Part shown: positions 57,195 to 64,000 of the stretch, one piece after another
Position numbering within the stretch: the stretch's first letter is position 1
Layout: every line of letters begins with the position of its first letter
Source: Clostridia bacterium
GTDB lineage: Bacteria > Bacillota > Clostridia > Christensenellales > CAG-314
Assembly (NCBI GenBank): GCA_028703495.1
Contig: JAQVMT010000003.1
Location: 108,517 to 172,516, forward strand
Direction of reading: 5' to 3'
DNA length: 64,000 nt
Notes under the pieces: generated by a model
Seen by the model: the letters and a program-made list of their open reading frames with translations, nothing else
The model's database searches: none
Told to the model about the DNA's origin: nothing
Made by a program: the position numbers and the translations under genes

Positions 57195-57400
57195 GTGTGG
57201 CTACACTATAAGGGTATATCCAAAGGATATTAAAGGATATTAAAGGATATTTAAAGGATTATAATACGGATATATTATAAGGATACATAGAGGATAAACC
57301 GTAAGGACAAATTATAAGGAAATATCAGAGTATATGCCGTAAGGATATAAATTAAGGATACATAGAGGATTAACCGTAAGGTTATATTATTATATAAAAA
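57195..57400. repeat. AT-rich tandem repeats upstream of dnaE
   Basis: Short repeats of AAGGATATTA at 57225-57260, then a larger unit GGATACATAGAGGAT starting at 57281 and 57356 (period 75). Many internal AGGAT/GAGGAT segments resemble ribosome binding sites, the last lying at the dnaE start. Confidence 0.85.
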
Positions 57401-57419
57401 GGATACAATTGAGGATTTT

Positions 57420-60400
57420 GTGACGGAGGTCATGGATATAAAAATGGAAGAAACCGTAGCGGGCGCGAAGCCCTTTGCGCATTTGCACGTTCACACAGAG
57501 TACAGCTTGCTGGACGGGTGCGCGCGAATTAAAAAGCTGGTGAAAAGGTGTAAGGAGCTGGGAATGGCGGCTTGCGCCATAACCGATCACGGCAATATGT
57601 TCGGCACCTACAAATTCTACAACGCCTGTCGCGATGCGGGGATAAAGCCGATTATCGGGTGCGAATTCTATTTGTGCGATGACATCGCCGTCAAATCGGG
57701 AAGAACCAACGGAGAGTTTTATCACCTCGTTTTGCTTGCCAAAAACGCAGAGGGTTATCATTCGCTTTGCAAGCTTAATTCCATCGCGTACATCGATGGC
57801 TTTTATTACAAGCCGCGAATCGACAAGAAGCTGTTGAAGCAATACTCAAAGGGTTTGGTATGCCTTTCGGCGTGTCTTTCGGGGGAGATTCCCAAGCTGA
57901 TTTTGGAGCATAGGCTTGCAGATGCCGAGGATGCTGTTAAGTGGTATAAGGAGCTTTTCGGCGAGGACTTCTACATCGAATTGCAGAACCACGGGCTAAG
58001 CGAGCAGGCGGACGTCAATCCCGTGCTTATCAAGCTTGCGGACAAATACGGCATAAAGACAGTTGCCACTAACGACGTGCATTACATCAATAAGTCGGAC
58101 GCGTTAGGACAGGACGTTCTCCTTTGCATACAGACGGGCAAGTACTTTGACGATGCAAGCCGTATGCGGTTTCCCAATGATGAGTTTTATCTTAAAAGCT
58201 ACAACGAAATGAGCGAGCTTTTCGACGAACAAAGCTTGCTTAATACAATGGAGATCGTCAATAAATGCAATTTCGATTTTCAAAAGAAGCATTTATTGCC
58301 CGGCTTTACCGCTCCCGATGGTCTTACCAACGAGCAGTACTTGCGAAAGCTGACCTATGAGGGACTAAAAGCCAAGTACAAGGAGATCACCAAGGAGATA
58401 GAGGACAGAGCCGAATACGAGCTTTCGGTTATCGTAAGAATGGGCTTTGTGGAGTACTATCTCATTGTTTGGGACTTTATCCACTATTCCGAAAGCGTGG
58501 GAATCCCCGTAGGACCGGGCAGAGGCAGCGGCGCGGGTTCGATTATCGCGTATGCAATCGGCATTACCAAGATCGATCCGTTGCGTTTTCAGCTGTTGTT
58601 CGAGAGATTCCTAAACCCGGGCAGAGTGAGTATGCCCGACTTCGACATAGACTTTTGCGTGGACAGGCGCGGAGAGGTAATCGAGTACGTCCGCGACAAA
58701 TACGGCAAGGACAACGTGGCGCAAATCGTGACGTTTTCCACGCTTGCCAGCAGAGCGGCGATTAAGGACGTGGCAAGAGTTTTTCGAATGAGCTTTGCCG
58801 AAAGCGATAAGCTTACCAAGCTTATGAATCCCAAAAACTCCATCGCGATTAATTTCGGACTGATTGAGGACGAGGAGCTGGAGGAGCACCGCGCGGACAT
58901 CGTTTCCGAGCTTGTGGATATGTACAACAACGATGATCAGGTCAAAAGAGTGGTGGACATCGCCGTTTCGCTCGAGGGCAATCCGCGAAACACGGGTATG
59001 CACGCCGCAGGTGTGGTTATATGCTCGGAGCCTATTTCGGATCACGTTCCACTGCAAATGAGCGACGATGACGTTACCACGCAATTCTATATGACCGAGG
59101 TCGAGAAGCTGGGCTTGCTTAAAATGGATTTTTTGGGGCTTAGGACGCTCACGGATATAAAGCAGACCTTGGACTTTATCGAAGAAGGCAGAGGGATAAA
59201 GGTGGATTTATACGACACCGACTATACCGACCCCAACGTGTACAAGCTTATTTGCTCGACCGACACCGATGCCGTGTTCCAGCTTGAAAGCGGCGGCATG
59301 AAAAATCTGATGCGCAAGCTTCAGCCATCGTGTATCGAGGACATTATCGCAGGGATTTCGCTGTTCAGGCCGGGACCTATGAGCAGTATCGATGACTATA
59401 TCAAGGGCAAGAACAATGCCGATCAGGTGGTTTACAAGCACGAGCTTTTGCGGTCGATTTTGGACGTAACCTATGGCTGCTTGGTTTATCAGGAGCAGGT
59501 TATAAAGCTGGTTCAGGCAATTGCGGGCTATTCGTTGTCCCAAGCCGATTTAATCAGGCGTGCCATGGGCAAAAAGGACGTGGCGGCGATGGCTAAGCAA
59601 AAGGAGCTGTTCATTCACGGCGAAACCGATGCCGACGGAAATATATCCATTTTGGGTGCCGTGCGCAACGGCGTGGACGAGAAGCTTGCAAACGAGCTGT
59701 TCGACGATATGAACACCTTTGCGCAGTACGCCTTCAACAAGTCGCACGCAGCGGCTTATGCGGTTGTCGCCTATCAAACGGCGTTTTTGAAGTACTACTA
59801 CCCGGTTGAATTTTTGGCGGCTGTTATCAACAACCGAATTACCAACATCGACGAGGTAAAGAAGTACACGGGTTACTGCATGGCGAGGGGCATTGAGGTG
59901 CTTCCGCCCGACATCAACAAGAGTAAGGGCATTTTCACCGTCGACCACGATAAAATCAGATTCGGGCTTACCGCGGTTAAGGGTGTCGGAGCACAGCCTA
60001 TCGCCAAGATCGTCGCCGAAAGAGAGGCTCACGGCGAGTTTAAGTCCCTTGAGGACTTTTTACGCAGAGTCGACTGCACGTCGATAAATAAAAGGCTGGT
60101 GGAGAGTTTCATTAAGGCGGGCGTTTTCGATTCGACGGGAGCCAAACGCGCCCAACTCATGTGCGTTTACGACGTGATGATGAGCAAGGTTCAATCTGAC
60201 AAGAAACAGCAGATTTCCGGTCAGATGAGCATTTTCGGCATTTTCGAAAAAAGAGGCGAAGTCGTTGACGAAACGCCCTTGCCCGTCATGAACGAGTACC
60301 CGTCCAAAATCAAGTACGCCTATGAAAAGGAGGTTTTGGGGCTTTGTGTGAGCGGCAACCCCCTTGAGGAATTTAAGGACTTTTTCAAACGTACGGACTT

Positions 60401-60971
60401 CGACACCTCCCAAATTCAAAAGGAAAGCGACGGCGAGGAAATAAGCAACCTTGCTTTGGACAAACGGAAGGTAACGATGGGCGGAATTTTGTCCGAAACG
60501 CGTAAAATCATCACTAAATCGGGCGGAAAGATGGCAAGCGCGAAGCTTGAGGATTTGTACGGCAGTATAGAGGTGGTTTGCTATCCGTCGGATTACTCCA
60601 AAATGGAGGACAAATTCATCGACGATGCGGTGGGTGAGTTCACAGGACGGCTCAACGTTCGCGACGGGGTTACGGTGAACTTTAACGTAACAGGTTTTAC
60701 GCCGTGGCAGGAAACGGCGGCTCCGACCGTGGACTTTACCAAGGTCGACGAGAAGCTGTATATAAAGCTTACGCAAAAACAGCTCGACAAGGTAACCGAT
60801 ATCCTTGGAGGCTATGAGGGTGACCTCGAAACCGTGCTGGTGGTGGACGGCAAGCGATTCAAACCCGAAAGGGGCTGCAGAAACTGCCCCGGGCTGTTTA
60901 TAGAGTTGGAGGACTTGCTTACCAAGGATAACGTCAAAATCGTTGAAACCCACGCCAAAAAGACGAGGTAA
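57420..60971 (+). CDS. dnaE: DNA polymerase III alpha subunit (DnaE type)
   Basis: Replicative C-family polymerase of 1183 residues. The PHP domain opens with HLHVHTEYSLLDG near residue 22 and ITDHGN near 56. The catalytic aspartates are in PDFDIDF near residue 407. RFLNPGRVSMPD, GPGRGSGAGS near 365 and the fingers region with KMDFLGLRTLTD near 567 are typical. Tandem HhH motifs and a C-terminal OB-fold (about 990-1080) complete the DnaE1-like layout, distinct from PolC, which would carry an exonuclease insertion. The start is taken as GTG 57420 with GAGG 5 bases upstream; ATG 57432 is too close to a second GGAGG. Confidence 0.95.
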   Translation: MTEVMDIKMEETVAGAKPFAHLHVHTEYSLLDGCARIKKLVKRCKELGMAACAITDHGNMFGTYKFYNACRDAGIKPIIGCEFYLCDDIAVKSGRTNGEFYHLVLLAKNAEGYHSLCKLNSIAYIDGFYYKPRIDKKLLKQYSKGLVCLSACLSGEIPKLILEHRLADAEDAVKWYKELFGEDFYIELQNHGLSEQADVNPVLIKLADKYGIKTVATNDVHYINKSDALGQDVLLCIQTGKYFDDASRMRFPNDEFYLKSYNEMSELFDEQSLLNTMEIVNKCNFDFQKKHLLPGFTAPDGLTNEQYLRKLTYEGLKAKYKEITKEIEDRAEYELSVIVRMGFVEYYLIVWDFIHYSESVGIPVGPGRGSGAGSIIAYAIGITKIDPLRFQLLFERFLNPGRVSMPDFDIDFCVDRRGEVIEYVRDKYGKDNVAQIVTFSTLASRAAIKDVARVFRMSFAESDKLTKLMNPKNSIAINFGLIEDEELEEHRADIVSELVDMYNNDDQVKRVVDIAVSLEGNPRNTGMHAAGVVICSEPISDHVPLQMSDDDVTTQFYMTEVEKLGLLKMDFLGLRTLTDIKQTLDFIEEGRGIKVDLYDTDYTDPNVYKLICSTDTDAVFQLESGGMKNLMRKLQPSCIEDIIAGISLFRPGPMSSIDDYIKGKNNADQVVYKHELLRSILDVTYGCLVYQEQVIKLVQAIAGYSLSQADLIRRAMGKKDVAAMAKQKELFIHGETDADGNISILGAVRNGVDEKLANELFDDMNTFAQYAFNKSHAAAYAVVAYQTAFLKYYYPVEFLAAVINNRITNIDEVKKYTGYCMARGIEVLPPDINKSKGIFTVDHDKIRFGLTAVKGVGAQPIAKIVAEREAHGEFKSLEDFLRRVDCTSINKRLVESFIKAGVFDSTGAKRAQLMCVYDVMMSKVQSDKKQQISGQMSIFGIFEKRGEVVDETPLPVMNEYPSKIKYAYEKEVLGLCVSGNPLEEFKDFFKRTDFDTSQIQKESDGEEISNLALDKRKVTMGGILSETRKIITKSGGKMASAKLEDLYGSIEVVCYPSDYSKMEDKFIDDAVGEFTGRLNVRDGVTVNFNVTGFTPWQETAAPTVDFTKVDEKLYIKLTQKQLDKVTDILGGYEGDLETVLVVDGKRFKPERGCRNCPGLFIELEDLLTKDNVKIVETHAKKTR

Positions 60972-61033
60972 TCACATATATATGAGGAAGCCGCGCAAAG
61001 ATCACGAGGTAGAGAGTTTGCGCATATCCCAAC

Positions 61034-61061
61034 ACGGGCGAACACATGGGTTCGCCCCTAC
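61034..61061. repeat. REP-like palindrome between dnaE and rlmD
   Basis: GGGCGAAC (61036-61043) and GTTCGCCC (61050-61057), followed by CTACAAG. It is the same element as at 40516-40544. Confidence 0.82.
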
Positions 61062-61092
61062 AAGATAACAAATTCGGAGAGAAAGAGCCGAA

Positions 61093-61240
61093 ATGGATAT
61101 AATTATCGGAGAGAAAGAGCCGAGAATGGAGTTTAAATTCGGAGAGATAGAGCCGAGAATGGAGTTTAAATTCGGAGAGAAAGAGCCGAAAATGGATTTG
61201 CAATTCGGAGGGAAAGAGCCGAGAATGGAGTTAAAAATCG
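61093..61240 (+). repeat. 33-bp tandem repeats carrying start codons of rlmD
   Basis: Units of 33 bases read GGAGAGAAAGAGCCGAGAATGG and a following TTTAAATTC-like end. In-frame ATGs lie at 61093, 61126, 61159, 61192 and 61225. Each unit supplies a purine-rich GGAGAGAAAGAG before its ATG, so every unit is a potential translation start. If translation began at the first, the protein would carry four 11-residue copies (GEKEPRMEFKF). Confidence 0.93.
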
Positions 61241-62853
61241 GAGATATTGTCGACGTGCGGATTTCCGCAATGGGCAACGACGGAGCGGGCATTGCCGAAT
61301 ACGGCGGATACACGGTGTTTGTGCCTTTTGTCGTCGAGGGCGAAAGGGCGAAGGTAAAGATTAACTACGTCAAAAAAACGGTTGCATACGGCGATTCGGT
61401 TAAGCTTGTCGAGATGTCCGCGGATAGGGTTGTGCCCGTTTGCGGCTGTTATACCAAGTGCGGCGGCTGTTCGCTTTCGCATATGAGCTATGAAAAACAG
61501 CTCGAATATAAGAAAAAGAGCGTTGCGGCGACTATAAAAAAGCTCGGCGGCGTAAGTGTGTCGATTGGCGAGATTGTTTCAAGCAAGCCTTACGGCTATC
61601 GCAACAAGCTTCAATTTCCTGTCCAAGCATCGAATAAGGGCGCGATTTTGGGCTTTTACAAGCGTGATTCGCACTTTATTGTGGAGGTCGAGTCCTGTCC
61701 GCTTCAATCGGAAAAGGCGAACCATGTTCTCGATATCGTCCGCCGCTTTATGAAACAATTCGGAGTGAAGGCTTATGACGAACGCGCGAAAAGGGGCTTG
61801 GTAAGGCACATTGTTTGCCGCTATATTCAAGGGCAGCTTTTGCTTACGGCGGTCATTAACGGTGATACCTTGCCCGAGAGCGCGGCTTTGTATAAAATGT
61901 TGAAAGCCGAATTTCCCGACGTCGGCTTGTTTGTGAATATTAACAAGCTTTGTAATAACGTTATTCTAAACGGCGCAAGCCGCCACCTTTACGGAATCGA
62001 TTGTATAAGCGGCGAAACCTCGGGTGTTAGATTTCGCCTCGGTCCCGACAGCTTCTTCCAAGTCAATGATTCAATCAGAGAAAAGCTCTATGCTGACGTA
62101 ACCGAGCTTGCGCTTGCAGATACAAGCGACTACATTATCGATGCTTTTTCGGGAACGGGAGTGCTTACCGCCGTCCTTGCAAAAAGCGGCAAACCCGTTT
62201 ACGGCATTGAAATCGACTCTGCCGCCCATGCCGATGCTCTTAAAATAAAGGAGCTTAATCGGCTAGAGAATATGCACTGTATTTGCGGAGACTTCTTTGT
62301 CGAGGCGGTCAAACTTATCGAAAGGCTTAAAGCCGAGGGAAAACGCAAATTCACCCTCGTTATGGATCCCGCGCGAAAGGGCGTAAGTCGCCAAGCTCTC
62401 GACTATGTCAAAGCCAACGCGCCCGATACGATAATTTACGTCAGCTGCAACGCCGCAACGCTTGCCCGCGATTTGGCAGTCCTTTGCGCAACCGCAACCT
62501 CAACCGAAAGCGCGAACGAACAAACCGCAGAGAGTGTAAATTGCGCGAATACAAATGCGTATGCGATGAGGTTTGAAAACGATATTGTCAATGCAACCGC
62601 AACCGTAACCGAAAGCGCGAACGAACAAACCGCAGAGAGTGTAAATTGCGCGAACGAACAAGCCGCAGAAGGTGCGGATTGTGTGAAAAGCGCGGTGGCA
62701 AATGTCTCACAAAGCACGGGATATACAAACGTTTCCGAAAATGAGAACGAAGGGGGATCGGGGGCGAGCTATGAAATCGCAGGCATAAAGCTTTACGATC
62801 AATTTGCCCAAACCGTCCACGTCGAGGCTGTCGTGCGGCTGAAAAAGAGGTAA
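61225..62853 (+). CDS. rlmD: 23S rRNA (uracil-5-)-methyltransferase RumA/RlmD-like, with repeat insertion
   Basis: SAM-dependent enzyme methylating a uracil of 23S rRNA (or a tRNA, as TrmA-like). I place the start at ATG 61225 because the TRAM domain begins at once (MELKIGDIVDV); earlier in-frame ATGs lie in 33-bp repeats. Domains are TRAM (residues 1-65), an iron-sulfur site CGCYTKCGGC (about 73-82), RNA-binding core, and a Rossmann methyltransferase with DAFSGTGVL near 310 and the nucleophile in YVSCNAATLARDL near 410. After LAVLC a low-complexity insertion of about 90 residues with duplicated ESANEQTAESVNCAN interrupts the fold before the conserved end (DQFAQTVHVEAVVRL). Confidence 0.9.
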   Translation: MELKIGDIVDVRISAMGNDGAGIAEYGGYTVFVPFVVEGERAKVKINYVKKTVAYGDSVKLVEMSADRVVPVCGCYTKCGGCSLSHMSYEKQLEYKKKSVAATIKKLGGVSVSIGEIVSSKPYGYRNKLQFPVQASNKGAILGFYKRDSHFIVEVESCPLQSEKANHVLDIVRRFMKQFGVKAYDERAKRGLVRHIVCRYIQGQLLLTAVINGDTLPESAALYKMLKAEFPDVGLFVNINKLCNNVILNGASRHLYGIDCISGETSGVRFRLGPDSFFQVNDSIREKLYADVTELALADTSDYIIDAFSGTGVLTAVLAKSGKPVYGIEIDSAAHADALKIKELNRLENMHCICGDFFVEAVKLIERLKAEGKRKFTLVMDPARKGVSRQALDYVKANAPDTIIYVSCNAATLARDLAVLCATATSTESANEQTAESVNCANTNAYAMRFENDIVNATATVTESANEQTAESVNCANEQAAEGADCVKSAVANVSQSTGYTNVSENENEGGSGASYEIAGIKLYDQFAQTVHVEAVVRLKKR

Positions 62854-63145
62854 ACTACTTTGGTTTTTTGACAATTCTTGTCTTTATGAAAGTGTCTGCC
62901 GCTGCAATTGCGGTATCGGCGCAAAAGTGAAAAACGTATTTATTTTTTATATCGATAACGGTGTAGGTTAAGTGGCTTGTCGGCTGTGTTGCCGTGTTAT
63001 AATAAGGGTACGGCGCGTTTTGTGCAAACGGTTTTGTTGCTTTTATCCGTTGTTTCAAGCTGTCGCCGTAATTATCGGAGTTACCGCGCGAGTACCTTTC
63101 GTTTATCGGGTATTTGCGCGGAAAGCTTTTACTATGGAGGTAAAT

Positions 63146-64000
63146 ATGGCACTTTTTGATATAACGGCAACGCTTGGCACGGACAAGTCGTTAAGCTTGA
63201 CCGCCGCTACTCAACCGAACGCGGGCGAGAACCAAACCACAAAGCTTACCGTCCGAATACCCTCGGTATTCCAGGCTTATAATTTCTACCTACAATTTCA
63301 TTGCCCGCAGGAGCATAAATACGTCACCGCTGTGCAAACCAAGCTCACCGACGTTGACGGCACCTACTTCGAGTACCTTATTCCCAACTCGGTTTTGGCG
63401 CGTGCGGGAGAGGTTTTCGTGCAGGTCATTGCGCTGGATGCCGGCGATGAAACGTTGGTTTTCAAATCCACCGTCGATTACGGCTCTAAGTTTAACGTAA
63501 TGCATTCAATCAACGCAAGCGTGACTCCCTATGTTGCCGATGACTGCCTTTCGGCGATAGCCGAAGAGATGGCAAGACTTACCGAGCTGGGCAATACTGT
63601 GGCTGCCACCGCCTCAAGCCTAGTCGAGCAAGCCGAAAGAGGTGACTTTGACGGCGCGGACGGCGCAGTCGGAGCAACAGGCGCACAAGGTGAGCAAGGA
63701 ATTCAAGGCGAACAGGGAATACAAGGAATTCAAGGTGAAACCGGAGCAACCGGAGCAACAGGCGCACAAGGTGAGCAAGGTATCCAGGGCGAACAGGGAA
63801 TCCAAGGAATACAGGGTGAAACAGGTACGGCAGGAGCAGACGGCGCGGACGGAGTAACACCCTCAATAACTCTGACCGTGTCGATGTTAGCCGAAAACGC
63901 AACGCCGACGGTCACAAAGAGCGGAACGGATGCCGCTCCGACCTACGCTTTGGGAATCCCGAGAGGAGCAACAGGCGCACAAGGTATCCAAGGCGAACAG
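63146..64000 (+). CDS. Collagen-repeat, phage-baseplate-like protein, 3' end outside window
   Basis: The start ATG 63146 has GGAGG 5 bases upstream, and 285 codons are in view without a stop. The first 170 residues form a predicted beta-rich domain ([10 protein letters not shown], then [17 protein letters not shown]) similar in feel to N-terminal domains of phage baseplate upper proteins, ending in a helix. From about residue 172 Gly-X-Y collagen triplets follow ([15 protein letters not shown]) with an 81-base period, then a short non-collagen segment [18 protein letters not shown], then [12 protein letters not shown] again up to the window edge. Such proteins occur as phage tail fibres and as surface proteins of gut Firmicutes. 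The neighbouring rlmD is chromosomal, so this may be the edge of a prophage or an isolated surface gene. Confidence 0.75.
   Translation, partial: MALFDITATLGTDKSLSLTAATQPNAGENQTTKLTVRIPSVFQAYNFYLQFHCPQEHKYVTAVQTKLTDVDGTYFEYLIPNSVLARAGEVFVQVIALDAGDETLVFKSTVDYGSKFNVMHSINASVTPYVADDCLSAIAEEMARLTELGNTVAATASSLVEQAERGDFDGADGAVGATGAQGEQGIQGEQGIQGIQGETGATGATGAQGEQGIQGEQGIQGIQGETGTAGADGADGVTPSITLTVSMLAENATPTVTKSGTDAAPTYALGIPRGATGAQGIQGEQ

Noticed and set aside
62855..63058. 67-residue minus-strand frame after rlmD
   Set aside because: Starts at TTG without a ribosome binding site and shows no recognisable motif.

Overview
This window looks like a chromosomal segment of a Bacillota bacterium of clostridial type. 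The evidence is the gene order ftsK/spoIIIE-rimO-pgsA-cinA-recA followed by rny, a DnaD-domain protein and a DnaC/DnaI-type helicase loader, AddAB instead of RecBCD, GGAGG ribosome binding sites in front of nearly every gene, and sigma-A-like TTGACA-17-TATAAT promoters. A complete V-type ATPase operon and a single-chain (alpha2) glycyl-tRNA synthetase fit anaerobic gut Clostridia. I cannot name a genus.

Layout. 1-6.2 kb (+): ftsK (5' end outside the window), rimO, pgsA, cinA C-domain, recA. 6.7-7.4 kb (-): Bax-inhibitor-1/YccA-like membrane protein. 7.9-11.5 kb (+): glyRS and RNase Y. 12.2-15.4 kb (-): two paralogous S41 lipoprotein peptidases with EF-hand-like C-termini. 15.7-25.3 kb (-): nine V-ATPase genes in the transcribed order G/H-I-K-E-C-F-A-B-D. 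25.6-31.9 kb: accessory region with a zinc-ribbon/PD-(D/E)XK-like protein, an overlooked 49-residue cysteine-rich protein, a membrane/BspA-repeat protein, an LD-carboxypeptidase, a triplicated membrane protein and an unknown. 32.3-40.1 kb (-): two ABC exporters, an HdeD-like protein, an acidic unknown, a helicase loader and an AbrB-type regulator. 41-48.4 kb (+): addB-addA. 48.6-55.4 kb: dGTPase-like HD protein, a candidate structured RNA, an all-alpha dUTPase, a dehydrogenase-fold protein, a DUF1846 protein and two GNAT acetyltransferases. 55.7-62.9 kb (+): DnaD-domain protein, dnaE and an RlmD/RumA-type methyltransferase. 63.1 kb to the end: a collagen-repeat, phage-baseplate-like protein cut by the window edge.

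How the genes work together. Several modules serve chromosome replication, segregation and repair: FtsK, RecA, AddAB, DnaE, DnaD and the helicase loader, with dGTPase and dUTPase acting on the nucleotide pool. The V-ATPase and the exporters form the membrane module.

The most unusual signal lies between and at the edges of the genes. Almost every spacer carries short tandem duplications. Three arrays share a 21-bp consensus, and two of them bracket recA. At five or more genes the last 30-110 bp, including the stop codon, have been copied in tandem downstream. The RlmD gene carries a tandemly repeated start region, and AddA and RlmD contain in-frame repeat insertions. Repeats also widen spacers inside the V-ATPase operon. 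I read this as a lineage with very active local tandem duplication. The mechanism is not visible in the sequence.
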